From positions 1,612,001-1,676,000 of the forward strand of contig JAMKCF010000022.1 in NCBI GenBank assembly GCA_023634235.1: 64,000 bases of DNA. The letters are read 5' to 3'. Made by a program: the position numbers and the translations under genes. The DNA comes from Pisaster brevispinus. Lineage: Eukaryota; Echinodermata; Asteroidea; Forcipulatida; Asteriidae. Shown in pieces: positions 9,898-24,800 of this stretch. A model generated the notes under the pieces. That model had not been told where the DNA came from. It did not search any database and worked only from the letters and a program-made list of their open reading frames with translations. The number at the start of each line of letters is the position of its first letter. The stretch's first letter is position 1.

Positions 9898-12800
9898 GTA
9901 AGTGTTTGGTGTTGCCACAACAGGTTGTTTTCACAATGTGCTCGTTAATTTAATGTTATTGTTTTTGTTAAACATGTTGTTATTGTTTTAAGTTAATTGT
10001 ATTTTAATTGTCATGGGGTTCAAACTACCACTATTCAAAGATTAAGAAACATTAAGAAATGTACATTTGACACCAAATCAAATTTTCACAATGTGGTTTG
10101 TTAAGTTAATTGTTTTATTCGAAAATATTGTCATCATGGTGAAAAAAACCCAACATTATAATTATAAAAAAAATGATGAAAATGTTCATTTGCCACCAAA
10201 TAAATCCCAAACTGAATGGAACAGTCGACCTGCAGAAGTAATTGATTCAAACTCAACATAAAAACTCAAATCTGCAGCCAAGCGCCACATGGAGCGCAAT
10301 TACATACATAAGTCAGTCTCGCTAGCACATGCGCAATCTGAGGTGATGGACCCAAGAGGTATCTGGCGGATTATTTTAACAGTCCTGAACAGAAACTAAG
10401 TTTATGTTTGCTTTGGAATCCCTCACAGTAATCACTCTTCTGTTATTTATTATCATTGCAACGAGCTTTGTCACTATAAATTTTATTGTTTGATGCTATT
10501 TAAAGAATAATTCATCTTTAATAAAACAACAAATCAAAAAGAGATTTCATGTTGGGAGGCCTACGTACCAGTTTTACCACAAACCTTAACATTACAGTTA
10601 TCGACTTTGTATTGCCATCATACATGATTTAGTCTTAAATACTTCTTACATAAAATGAATGTTATACATGAAATGATTGAACTTTAGATACATTGTAATA
10701 ATACTCAGATGATAACAAAAATGCAATAAGCTTAGCCAATATGTGATTTTATCATGCATGATTTAGTTTTAAATACTTCTTACATACATGTATATTGAAC
10801 ATGTAATACATGAAATGTATGTACATATTGAACTTTAGAATAATTTCACATTGTAATAACAAACAAATAATTTTTATACATTATTCCAATATCAACTGTG
10901 ACAGTGATTGTGACAAAATCAACTTGACACAATTCGAGCCCCCAAAACTTAAAATGTTCTGACGCTTCAAGCAGCTAATGTAAGCACATGCAATATAAAC
11001 CATAACAAATTGGCTATATCATTTTGCATTGATTTGTTGTACAACGTGAATAAGTGACAGGTTAGTATTACACTGAGCATTTAATGCCTTTTATCCCTAA
11101 GGTGATAAAAGGAATTATTGCACTAACTTGTATCCAATCGGTACCATAATAGGCACCCAAGGGCATCTCAAAGTGCTCATTATTTTTTTTAAAGGTATGC
11201 AAAGCTGCATTTGAAATATACGACCCATCTATTCACAGCACCATGTAGCGGTTTACAAGGTGCTTTGGCGCAATCCACAGCCAACTATACCACAAAACAA
11301 TGGGGCGAACCCCTTCTCTTAACAATTTAATAGGGCCTAGTGTACTGGGTTCTTTTACATTACACAACACACGGGACCAACAGCTTAATGCCCCATGATC
11401 CAAAGGATGAAGCAGTAGAGGTTAAGTGCCAAGACCGGGACTCGGACTCACACTCTGCTGGTCAGACATGTCAGAAGCACTAGAGTTGGGGGAGTGCAAT
11501 TTTTATGAGATGGCCTAACATCACAAGGCCGGATGTCCAGTTCAAGGTGAGGGCTACACTTAAGTGATTTGGGCTGTTGACCCAAATCAACTGTCACCAG
11601 GAGCACGTTGCCACCTACTCCTGGTGCTGATGAAACAGGGTTACCCCCTTCACAGTCCGTGAGGATGTAGGCATGGTATCATCCACTTAGGAGCCTGGCA
11701 GGTAGAGCAGAATGCACTACCTACCCAGCTTTTTACGAAGCAATTATGTTTAAGTGCCTTGCTCAAGGACACAAGTGTCATGACCGGGATTTGAACCCAC
11801 ACTCTGCTGCTGACAACACCAGAGCTTGGGTCCGGTGAACTAGACCGGTGAACTACAAATGTAGACATATCTGGGCCACGACACTCACAATGCGCTTGTC
11901 TTGACCACTCGGCCATGGCACACCACATGTATTCTGACATGCATGACAAAGGGAAAATGTTGATAACTTTATAGTGAGTACCATTCAATGGCAAACAGGT
12001 GCACGATTTTGATTGAAAAGTCTCAAGTAAATTAAATGTACAACATTAGGATAGTTGCTGTGATGGTAACTCTCCGATTCCTGATAGGATATTTACACAG
12101 TCATCACTAGTATAAAAACAGCTCTTTTTAATACATGTACATGTACATGGCGGTAAGAATCTACTGTATCTGCTGAATTTTTATACTTGTTCTATGGGTT
12201 TCATGTCAAAAATGCACATAACTTTGAATCAAGCCATCTTGAAAATCCACTTCTTCTTTTTTTTCCCCGTTAAACTTATGATGAAAAACATGACTGTTCT
12301 CTCATTTCTTAGTGTACAATAACAGGCTTGTGAGTTGTCTTGATTTTTTCTTGATTTCATGAATTTTCATTTGCTTCCTTTGGCCTTGACATTTTCTTGT
12401 AAGACATGTAAGAGATGAACTCGCCATCACAGGCCGGAGACAAAAGACTTGGCTCTGATCTTGGTTTGATCATTTACATCAAGCCTGTAGATTTCTGCTT
12501 GTAGGGGGTTGATGTAACGAGTCAATCAACCTCTGAAATAACATCCTATTTATTCAGGGAGTTTCATCTCCATACAAAGGGGATATTTTCATCAAATTTT
12601 CAGCATTTTCATTTATGTACAGTCTTCTAACTGATACATTATTCATCAGGTCAGAGGTCACAAGCCTTCAGGATATTATTCGCCCCCATTTTCATCTCTG
12701 CCTTGCTGACTTTTGGCTTTTAAATACAATCCCACACTCAAGATGCTGTTATGGTTCGATAGAAAACGCTATTGACCTGTCTAACAGTATTCTGGTTAAC

Positions 12801-15800
12801 AGTGACCAGTAGCTCCTGTCAGAAATAAATTCCTGTTTAGAATCTTACGGAGCGCAGACCACCTGCTGATGATTAGTTGGCATAGAATTGGTCCAGTCAG
12901 ATGAAGCCTCCTACACCAAGATCAGACCATGCAGAAAGTTTGATAGGAATTCAATAATTTTCTTTCACTATTGGGCAATGCATAATTTTCTTGAGTCCAG
13001 CAACACTCACAGCTGAGTTCTAATAAGGTATTTAAAAGTAAGCATTTATATTTGTAATCTAATATTGAGAATTTTTGTAATTATACTTACTGTGCTCTTT
13101 TAAACGTAGAGTCATAGTTTGGTAATGAACCCCCCCCCCCTCAAAAAAAGAAATACACAATTTTGAATCTGTATTGGAAAGCTTGTTTTTTATAAAGATG
13201 GTAATTGTGGTAAGCATCCTGCAAAATTATATTGCCTTACTGTAAATGCCCAGTTGATTAGAAATGAATAAAAGTAAGTTGAGCTATTTCCAAACTTCAC
13301 TTCAAGGCGAGTTTTTGGTTTTTGGAATTTCCGTGGTGACTGTAGTGTTTGTGAATGCTGCTGCGGTTGGAGATGGGGGTTGGTACCCGCTATCACCTCC
13401 CCAAACATGGATGGGTTTGAGGTTCTTGATGAAAATAAAATGATAATTCTTTACTGTTGTTCTCAACAAATAGGCCCTACATTGTAGCTACACTGTACTT
13501 AGCTGTAACTTTCATAGGTGACTGTAAATGTATTTTTCTTGATAATTTTGGCCTATAAAATCAGCATTACGTTGACAAAAACCAATCTATGACCCTACTT
13601 TCAAGGAATGAGATTGAGTGCACTGTAGTAGTTTTGTTTTTTGCTATTATTGTATTGGATTTAGATTTGTCACTTCCATGTAGCCTCTCTATGTACATGC
13701 TCTGACAGCAACTTTTCTGGTAGAAAAATCTGGTAACTCAGGGGTTCGCCATCGAGGTGCGTGTCCCCACGTATCGGAATGTTGGAGCTCGTTGTGGGAC
13801 TCATTGTGTTTCCTCACGGGAACCACCGATTCCCAAAAAGCGTTTAAATACGTGTGAGACATGTACCCACACCATTAATGTCCAATTATACATAAAAGTT
13901 GTGGACCTCTTGATTTTTAGAATCGTGTATGTTTTCCACATTGGTGATGATCAATTGAAGGTATGCAACTTTCATGCTGATTTCCTCTTAGAACTTCTTC
14001 TTTTTTCCAAAATAGTATTATTGAAAACTTATAGAAGTATGGTTGGCCATTTTCTTGGTTTTGTTGACAATTTATACAACAAGGTCTGAAATTGAAAAAT
14101 GGGAGTGTACATTAGGCTGCATTTATCCGTAGGCCTATGGAAACAACTGTAATCCAGGGTTTACAGGCAAATGTAAAATGTGTAAAAAATGAAAGGTTTA
14201 CTTTCTCAGTATGTTTCTAAATTAACAGAACATCCTTTATAACATTTCTAGTCGGTTCATGTGCGAACCGTTGTTACTGAAAGTGGGGAAAGTACAAGTT
14301 AATTGGTTCGACTGTGTATTCTACAGTAACCTTCCCAAAGTTTGCAGGAAGAAAATATCTTCTTTTTTTCTTGTGTGTGGGCTGGGGGGGGGGGGGGTTA
14401 CACCATCGATGTACAACATACATGTAGGTAAAAATACATGTCATAGTTAAGCAACAAACACTTGCAGGTCATCTTTGTAATGTACATGTAGGTCATCTTT
14501 GCTAATTTGGTGGAGAAGAGTTTAAACTTGATCATACAAAAGGTTTTGAACCATAAGTCAGTGCCCTACCTACATGTACATCATAAAAAAAGTTGAAGGG
14601 ACATTCAGCATGTATATCTAGGCTACATCCACAGTGAGTGTACCCGGTACATTAAGTTATGTATGTGTGTAGACTACAAATAATATGCACACTACAGCCA
14701 TGAAGCAAAGTAACTACAAAAATAAACATTATGTCCTGGTATGTGACGGTAACAAGTGAAAGCCCTGTTCTTACACTGTGTACACGTGTTATATGACCTG
14801 TAAGCATTGAGTATTGACATAAATGCACCTGACGTCATCATACACAATAGTTTTTGGTGTTTGGAGTCAATGGAGTGTGTTAAATAGTGTCGTACGTGTT
14901 TTACGTGTCGCGGGGTTCACATGCTTCTAAGGCTTTGTCTGAACTTTCGGTTTCGGTAGTGGCTACGGTTGTACCACTCGATTTCACAAAGCACTTTAAA
15001 GATTCATCTTTTAAAGTGAGTTTTCAGATATTGCCATAGTGATTTGACATGACATCACACTTTGCTTAGCAATTCAGATTGATAAACAGTCCAGATCAAT
15101 CTATCCCTCTTTGTGAAATCAACCCCAGGATCGGCCATGTCGGCTCATGGAAGTGCACTGCGCGTTGTGCAATGGGTCAATACAGAAAATAATAGTACGT
15201 TTGCCCATGTCCAATGAGGTCAAAGGCCAAGTTGGATAAGGCACGCAGATTTTTCCGTATTCCACAAGCTCGTGTGTGCTAACAAATTTGTCTTCAAGCA
15301 AACTTGACACTCAGCTTAACATACATGCAGCACAATTATGCAAACCGTGCAGTATGGTTTAATATCATGTCGTTAACTGTTGTTGCCATGGATTGACCAA
15401 TCAGAATCGAGGATTCAAGTTTGATTGAAGACAAAATTAATTAATTGTTGGACCTGTGAACATCAACGGCTGAATAACCATAGAGCATGTGTAACAATTG
15501 TGTTGAATACTGTATACTCACCAGTGTGTCGGCCATGCAATCTATTGATTGGGTAGCGTATGGTGATAATTGGAATGTTGTGAGAAACATGTATTTTGCT
15601 TGCGTCCATTTAAAAAATTTGTACAAAACATGATATTTGCCTTGAAGGTCTGGAATTACATGGAGGCCTTATAGGACATGGCCTCTGTTGCCCCAGGTCT
15701 TGGCCTTGTTGCCCCTTCAAAACTTTTCCAATGGAAGTGCCCTTTGCAGTATGAAAATGGCCTTACCCTCTCAAAGATGAAATTCCAGGCCAGGGTCCAA

Positions 15801-18800
15801 TTTCATAGAGCTGCTTAACGGCCGATTTTGTGCTTACTGCGCAATTTCTATTTCATAGCGCTGCTAACTGTAAGCACATGAAAAGGCATGCTAACCTTCC
15901 GGTGATTACTGTATGAAAATGAATGACGTAACAATGCAAATCCATGGTGAAAGCGCAAGATGGCTGCCTAATTTTCTTGCTAGCCTGTGAAATATGCTTA
16001 CGCTTAAGCAAATTTTTCTGCTATAGTTAGCACAAAAATTTGCTTACTGTTAAGCAGTGCTATGAAATTGGGCCCTGGCCTTGTTGCTGAAATGTGATGT
16101 TAAAATACAGAAACAAGAGTACATTCTTGTAAGACAAAATAATATGGAACTGCAAAGATGTTCTGGTACTAGTAAGCATCCTACAAAATTATTTTGTCTG
16201 AAGTGCCCCGTTAGTTAGAACTTGGTAAAAGTATGTTAAAAAAGTTGAATGTCCAAAGATTGCCGGCAGGCAACTTTTTGAGTTTTCTGTGGCGTCTCTA
16301 CAAATGCTGCCCTCTATATGGCCAGATGCGGTTGGTACCTGCTGTCACCGCCCTAAACGTGGATGGATTCGACGTTCTTGATAAAAATACAGCGACAGTT
16401 TTTTTCTTCTGTTTTTTCAGCAAGTAGACACTGTATTCAACTGAAACCTTCACAGGTGACTTTTATTGTCTTTCTTGATAACTTTGCCTGTAAATCAGCT
16501 TTACGTTGACAAAAAACAAGCAATGACCCTATCTTTACAGATTATAGGGCCTTTTCAAGCAAGGTAGCTGTCATGGCTGTATGCAAAAGGAACTCTCGAT
16601 GAACTATTACCTTGTATAGCAGAGCAAAATGCCACACAAAATGTTGCGTGTCAAGGCCCATCAAATAAGAGCACCGGACTCAAGCTCTGGTGTTTCTGAT
16701 CAGCAGAGTGTGGGTTAGAGTCCTGGTCGTGACACTTGTATCCTTAAGCAAGACACTAAACCATGATTGCTGTGTCCTTCGGACAGGACGTAAAGCCGTT
16801 GGCTCCGTGTGTTGTGTAACCCACGTAAAAGAACCCAGTGCATTTATTGAAAAGTGAAGGGGTTCGCCCCGGTGTTCCTGGTTTGATTGGCTGCATATTG
16901 TGCCACAGCACCTTGTAAACATTACATGGTGCTATGTAAAAGGAGTAGGTCTCATACTTCAAACGTATCCCCACATACCATGCAGGAAAATACTGAATGT
17001 TGAAGTGCCTTGACTGCCACTGAGTGACAGATATTAGCACTATATAAGAAGATGTACTATGACTAAAACAGCACTTAAAAACCTTGCAGGGTCATGGCCT
17101 TGTGATAAAGGACCTCGTCGGTCCGCTGTCTTACTACCACGACCCTGCAAGGTTTTATTTAAATACAGACTGTATAAGACCTCGTCACTGGTCTTTTATG
17201 CATAAAACATTATTCAGTCTAAACTTTTTGCAGCGCAAAAATAAGGGAATAAAAGAGTGGCGACTCGTTCTTCCGTTTAAGAACGAGTCACTACTCTTTT
17301 ATTCCCATTCATAAATGCCCTTTGTTAAAATATGTTATAGACAATCTATGACAATCTGTTTCGTAGCGAATTTTTAAAGTTGTACATTTTCAAAAATGTT
17401 ATAAACATTTTGTTTGGTGGGCGTTGGGTTGTGTGTGCGCGCGTGTAAAAATAGATTACGCGCTGGTACTTATAGCTATATATTGCGTCCTGCATAATTA
17501 AATTGGCATACATGAGCTTGCGTGCCCAACACGCGAAGCCAGCCGGTTTTAAACAGCTCCAGCTATGTCTTTATCAGCCGTTTAAACACCCCCATGTGAC
17601 ATGCTCTCCATCAATAGGAATAGCGAAACTGTCTGGGGTATTTATGAATGCTGGACGAAATCATTCCCTGTAATATTGTCACACTTCCCCCTTTATAAAA
17701 TTACCTTGTATAAAAAGATGAAAATTATGTGAAAATTAAAATTGGCGACTGTGGCTGTTGTTACGGCTGTTTCTAAAGGTGGCCTATGCTTTGATGCATG
17801 GTGATCTAGTCACAGCCACTCATTCTGAAACGGCCTAAGATTTGGTTGAAATGCCTTTTAAAACAAGCACTGTTTATGTACAAACTGTTCATTAAGCTAA
17901 CAAAAGAAAAAACGGGAAAAAAAACCTCCAATAATAAATACATGTAAATTAGTTGTCAGGGTTTGCCCTTAATGTTTTCAGTGACTAGCAAGCAGGTCCA
18001 GTGAGCTTGTCATTTCACTAGTCTGCAAGTTTTTCACTGGTCCATATTTCATGTAAAATAGGGATGTGTTTCAACACTGAGCAAGCCGGCTAGACCACTT
18101 GGAGATAATTTTGGCTGGTCCTCGGGTGTTTTAACCAGCATTTGGCCAGCGGACCACTGTTAAGGGAGAACCCTGGCTGTTGATATTTAGGACAAACCTT
18201 CATTTGTTCATCTGATTGCGCTACAATGCATCTGATGAGACCAGATTGAGACTGGGAAGAAAATAGACTGGTGCCTTTTGGATGTGATGAAGATTAGTAG
18301 ATAATACATTACATTTTAGGAATGAGACCAAAAGTGGCTCCACATTTGATGGGGCTTTTCAATGAAATCAATACTGGTACTATCCCACTCACCAATAAAT
18401 AAATTTCATGAGTGGGTAATTCCATAAAACTTGACCCTTCAAGGCTAACCAATATTGATGCAATTGACGCACGTACGTGTACGTATGTTGTTTGTGTGGG
18501 ATGTCCAGCATGCAGGTAATTTTGACAATGTAATAAAAATGTAATAAAAGAGTTAGCTTTGTTTAAGATTATGCACACAGTTAGATTTTGCTTCCTACAA
18601 AAATGTACATGTACTTCGCAAGGATCAAAATACCCCTGAGACTGCAGACCCATGCCAAAGGCAAAGTTCAAAAACGGAATTTATAAAATTCATTAAAAAA
18701 GAAAATTGAAAAATAATGAATTATTTTCATTCTGAAAGCTCACTGATTAGTGATTAAACTTCATGCCAGTAACCAATCTAACAGAGAAATGGAATGTGCC

Positions 18801-21800
18801 TGCTTGTCCAGGGCTTGAATTTTAGCCCCGTTAACTCATGACTGGACAAGTCCGGCGGTCTTGTGTATTTCAATTGAATAATAATACCTCACTGTATAAC
18901 ATAAATGATGTTGATGTTGACTGAGTCTGGTATATCTTTCAATTCTCATTAGGCATGTTAGGTATCAACATATACTAACCCATAAGACAAATAAGATAAA
19001 TCTTCTCTTAGTGCTTGTTCAAATACAAACAGTTCACATGTTAAACTTTGTAGAAAGTTCTTTCTTAGTCATTTAGATTCTGGTCTTGTAAAATAAATTC
19101 TGGTCCGGTAAAAAATTTGAGCTACATGTACAGGCCTTGCGGTCTTGTGGAATTTTACCCCAAATTCGATCCCTGTTATCTGAAATGCTGTCAAAGACAA
19201 AGTCAAGGAAATATTGTCTGAAGACCCCCAAATCATTGCGACTTAATTTTGATTGCCGCAATCAAATAAGTCCTATATGATTATGTACAAGCACAATAAA
19301 ACATAAATAGTTTTACCTTGTTATCTCACGAAAGCAATCACCGACATTCATTATTTTTTTTTAAAGGTTGATTGTATGATGTTGTTTATTGTTAAAAACC
19401 AGTTGTGAATGACAGGGAATGATTTTTTCCAGCAATTTTGCATCCTAGCAAAATATTAAGCCTTTTCAGGAACATCATGTGTTGTGCACACTGCTCAGGG
19501 AACGCAAAATTTTTGGACTGAACAGTTTTTGTACACACTGAATGTTAAGATTGAGTGGCGAACGATGATTTTTGGGTAGCTGCTAAGTTTGTGGGACTAT
19601 GCTATACAAGGGAAACCAGTCACTGTCTCGGAATAAATGAACTCCCCCAAGACACTTTAACATGTTTCTTTCCCTTTGAAGCATCCAAACCAAGCACCAG
19701 TGTATCTAATAATAATTTGGGAGGCTAATCATCCTTACAATGTACTTGCAGCTGAGAAGCTGAATTGCAAACAACGGGGCTACAGGGAATGCAGGCAAGC
19801 AAGGGCGCCTTTGGCAGCCAGCCACATTCACCCATTATGGCCATGGAGCACAGCCAGAGATCAAAAGTGTTTGATTTTTTCCAGAGGGGGAAAACCAGAG
19901 GGCCAGGAGTAATAATAATAATAATAACTAGAAATGAGTTTGTAACAAACACTGGGGTTTCTGCTTTGTTGTCAATGTTGAATTAATGTAATAATTAATT
20001 TGACACCTGATGACATCAGGATGATGAAAACATGTTTTTCGTACGAACTTTGTTATAAGCTACAAGACGGCACAAAGTTTTTGACTTAATGACATGTGGT
20101 TAAGGGAATGTATTTTTGTATTGAATTTTCTGTTTGGACAGGACGAAAAGATCAAAGTTGGGTTATGCTTTTAATAAAAACAAATGTATCATTAGCTCCA
20201 AGACGTCACAAAGAGTTATGAGAATTGCTATGAGAATTTTCTGAAAGAAGTATAATAATAATAATAGTGAAATAAAATAAAAAATCTCGACAAAAACAAA
20301 GGTGGTTTCGGCGGATGGCCGAAACCCCCAATAATAACTAGTTCTTATACAGCGCATTTCACAATAACGTCTCAATGCGCTTTACATTAGTAAACCCCTC
20401 GGGTCACAGGAGAAAACCAGCGCACAACTCTACTCACATATACTGTATGGCCCTAGCTGAGAATTGAACCAGGGCCACAGTGGTACATGTATTAGAGGCG
20501 TGTGCTTTACGTACTGGCCACCCTCGAGCCATACCATCCACGCAACCCCATACAAATAATGTAGTGACTAGTGGTTAGTTATCTTATATAACATGTGTAA
20601 AATTTCAATTAATAAATTTATTATTGGACCACCAGCAAAAGTCATGAGAGACTCCCACCTCTGTTCTGGTGTGAATCAAAACTCACCAGTAAAATAATGC
20701 TGGATTATTTTGATATTCTTTACAAGAATACAGACAAAAGCTTGATGCTATTGCAGCACGTGTAAACTCAGGTGCACAGTGACATAACCCTAGTCCCTAC
20801 TTGATATGATTATTTGCCATCTTATGCCCCCCTCCCCCACACTGGAGATAGTAATTAAGGTGACCCCTCTGCGATCGTAAACTTGGCTGTGTCCCTGGCT
20901 ATACAGTAGTTCTAGGTTGTATGACTTCAGACTGGCACCCTCAAACAAAAATATTGAAAAAAGGTATACCGCCAACATTAGGGCAAGACAGCTCCAGTTG
21001 GTAGAGCGCCGGCATAGTAATCTAGAGGTCGCATGTTCAAGTCCCATTCTAGTCAATTTTTCTTTGTTCAACCCAAAATACCAACTAATACACACATTTC
21101 GGTTGGTATAACTTGGGATTAAGAATCCTTTTTGCTGTAACCCGTGCAGAACTATTTTCAGTCAAAAACCTACTTTTTCCCGCTAGCCATTGATAATGTT
21201 TTTGTCCATGGAACTCAGTGTAGACACTGGTATACAGATGTTTGTTGACTTACAAACATTAATGGCTCGTATTTTTTTATGGTCATGTTTTTCAAGCGCA
21301 ATTTGGAAAGCTGTTATGTCATCGACCCATGCCTTTTCGAGCAGAAGGCATCCCAGTGAGAGAGGAAAGGCCTCATGACCACGCAGTATAATCCTTCTTT
21401 TACAAAATCTTGTCTGGTATGTAAAAGGAACAGGTCTTTGATGTAGCAGGGATGTGATTTCTCCGTTTTTAACCCCCCCCCCCAAATTTAAAAAAAAATA
21501 AAAATAAAATGTAAACCATAAAAAAAAAATGAAGATAAAAACAAATAGAATGCCCCAGAGTGCAGATAAGGGCTTTTAAAACAAAAGATAAATGCATGTA
21601 CATGTAAGTAGGCTTTGAGCTGGCAAGTTTTCGCCACTGCAAGTTTTCACACTTTGCGCTCACAGTTCAGGTTTTTTTTTTCAACAGCCTATCACATCCC
21701 TGTGTAGGCATTAGGCACGAATCCATCCAGAGAGTTCATCTGTTCATTGGTTGTAGTGCCTTTTGACCGAGTCCACCGAACCATGACCACAGGGACTCCG

Positions 21801-24800
21801 TGAAGCAGTTGCCTGAGTGCGCGTAATCTGCTCCAGTGTCTCACCACACATGGCCTGTTGACATGGCAGTCTCCAACACGCGCAGAAACTCGAATGCGAG
21901 TTTATACGATCGCTGCAGTGTGATGTGGGGAAATTTGCCTGATATTGCGTCCTCCAAAGTGTACTGATTAATACAGAAGTTGGTCACTTCCAAAATAGCA
22001 GTGTTGCTAAATACTATATTTAGGCCATCTACTGGCACAACCGTATTTGTAAGTATAGTGAGCATGACAAGTGCTTGTTTTTTCCCCTACATTACTCCTT
22101 GATTTTTGCTAATCTCTCGCTTTGATGCCATCAGCGCTGCTCACCAGTAAGCTTGCAGCCACTTCACACATTCCTGTTCCTATCCCAGAGGGGAAAACAC
22201 AAATTTTCCGAACAGGTGAGAAAACTAATTACGTCCTGTATGTTTTATTGCCTTGTGCAAATACTTGTAGACAGTGTTTTTATGTGTGAAATCCTGAAGG
22301 ATAAAAAGAGTAAAGAAAGTAACTTGGGGGCTCATCTGTAGTTTCCAACGCTTTCATGGGCATACAAAGAATGCTACGGAGGTGTGAGGAGGGGAGCAGG
22401 GTTTGCCCTTTAAGTTTTCAGTGACAAGCCAGCAGGATTAGTTAGCTCGTCATTTCACCAGTCTGCCAGCTTTTTCACTAGTCCTCAATTTCATCTTAAA
22501 CGGACAAATTTCAGCCGGACCACTTATTGTGAGGTTTGACCGGTCCTCAAGTGTTTTAACTAGCTTTTGACCAGCGGACCACTGTTTAGGGAGAATACTG
22601 CAGGGGAAAGGAGGGGGGGGGGGTTGGTGTCAGAGACCATGAATAGCCAAGTGCCACCATTTCTGAGTAGGCACTGTTCCACTATTCCATGCATTGCACC
22701 CAGCTTTGATTGTCTTAAGCCTGGTTCATACTTCCTGCGAATGTGAATGAAAATTGTGACATGACAAATTCGCAACAAACAACTCGGAAGAGCTGCCCTA
22801 TGCCCAACTCTTGCAAAACCATTCGCAGCGTAAATGGAGCTGTGACGACAAATTTGCTTCGCACAAAGCGTTTTCAGGAAGTATGAACCGGGCTACTCTT
22901 CAGAGACATCTGAAAATAGCGATTTGATGCAACATCGTAACATGAGATAAAACCTGGGCGCACGAAGCATACCCAAGAATTGTTCATCTGAGTAAGGGAG
23001 GATGCAAATGCTCAAGTATCGATTGGCCTTTAGCGATCGCTGCTGTGATCGATTTGAATGCGCTGACTACTATCGTCACTGTTTTGAGCACTTATTCAAG
23101 GTTGTGATTGGCCAAAACCCTGACCCCTTAAAGTGCTCTTCATAATAAATAGCCTTAGTTCTCCAATTTGGTGCACAGTAGTGAAGCCCGGAATTCTCTA
23201 ATTAATAACAATAGTACTCGAGTCTCATTTATAGCTGTTCACATGCTATAAGGTTGTCCTAAAGCGCTAAATTTTTTCTACTGGTATGCAGAGCTATATT
23301 TGGAATTATTTGTACTTTTGTACATGTAGCACCTTTTAACAGTTTACAAGGTACCTTGGTACAAACTTAATGCAGCCAACCATGCTAGAAATACCAGGAT
23401 CAACCCCGTTTTACAAAACACACTAGACCAACGGCTTTACGCCCCACTGAAAGGATGCAATAATAATGCTTTAGTGTCTTGCTTTTCAATATCATTCAGT
23501 TAAACCGGACTGATAGCAGCTTAGCTCTGAATCCATCAAAATTACTCAATGAGTCAAGGATCAGAAAGGATCAGAAGAATCAGAAGGGATCATGAGGGAT
23601 CAGAATTGATTGAGGGCATTGTTGCTTACAATGTTTGATAGAGAAAGTAAAGTAGGTTTTATGACAGGAAAGAGATGAAGCATCATGAAACGTAAGCTTG
23701 CGCTCTTAAATGTTTTAAATACCTTAAAGGAAAGGTACATGTTCGGTAACCACTCTAAAAATTAATGGACATATTTGCTCTGGATTTTTGGCGATATCTC
23801 AAAAAAGCTACCACTTTTTGAAATAAAACTTTCACAGGTCAGTTTGATTGTATATCTACATATAAAAAACAATCGAATGGTTCCAAAATTAAAGGTATGC
23901 TTTGCCTTAAAATGTCAAAATGCCCTCAATCTTCCCAAATCCTCCTAAACGCAAAGTTTTTAGTATTGTGGAGTGTTAGGGTTTTACATTTCAAGTGTCA
24001 GAGGTTTATACCCGGTAGTTTGGACTTAACATGTGTCTGGTTGAAATGATTTCACTGTTTGCTCTGATTGTGTTGTAGTTTGAGTTGTGTGTTCAGACAG
24101 AAGAACAAAATCATCCACTATGCCTGAAATTTACGAGTTCTACATGTGTACCAGCAAATCTGCTGTTTATCCATGGCATGCCGTGTTAGGGAATAGGGAT
24201 TTATTTTATTTTTATTACAAGGTCCATATGTAGATTATAAGTCAAATGATGATATTTTTCACTTGTACCCACCCCCACACATGTACAGAAGTATGTAAAC
24301 ACCTGCAATCGGGGACCACCTATTGTCCCTCTTTTTTTTTGTTCTTAAATTTTTCGGGTAACAGTTCCCATTGGTTTTGTACACACTTTTCCAACTGGGG
24401 ACCTTTTTCCAATTGGGAACTTCATCATCCTCTTTTGTTATAGGTCCCCAAACCGATGACTTCTCTTCACTCTCCTAAATTGTTATTTTAGTGACGACCC
24501 CATTGTCCTTTTAGTGACGAAAGCGAAGCGAGGACTTCACTCTGTCAAAAACCTGGATCTCTGTTGTTAAAGCTCTCAGTTTCAACGGGTAGAAATCCTT
24601 GCCTATATGCCTCTGTTGACCCAGTTTATCAGATACTTCTCTTTGTTCTCCCATTGTTTGGACATAGTTTTTGTTAGCGATGTCCCCCATTGGTTTTTAT
24701 ACACAAAACTGAAGCCAGGACCAAGATCCCTGTTGTTAAAGTCCTCTGTGTCCACAGTTAGACATACTCACACACAAGTTTGTAAGCACCTGCACTCGGG

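Noticed and set aside
20985..21065. Functional tRNA gene
   Set aside because: A and B box-like blocks exist, but no acceptor stem or terminator was found, and similar heads recur as SINEs.
21841..22065. Minus-strand 74-codon frame
   Set aside because: It reads like protein over part of its length, but has a stop and no recognisable domain; too weak to list.
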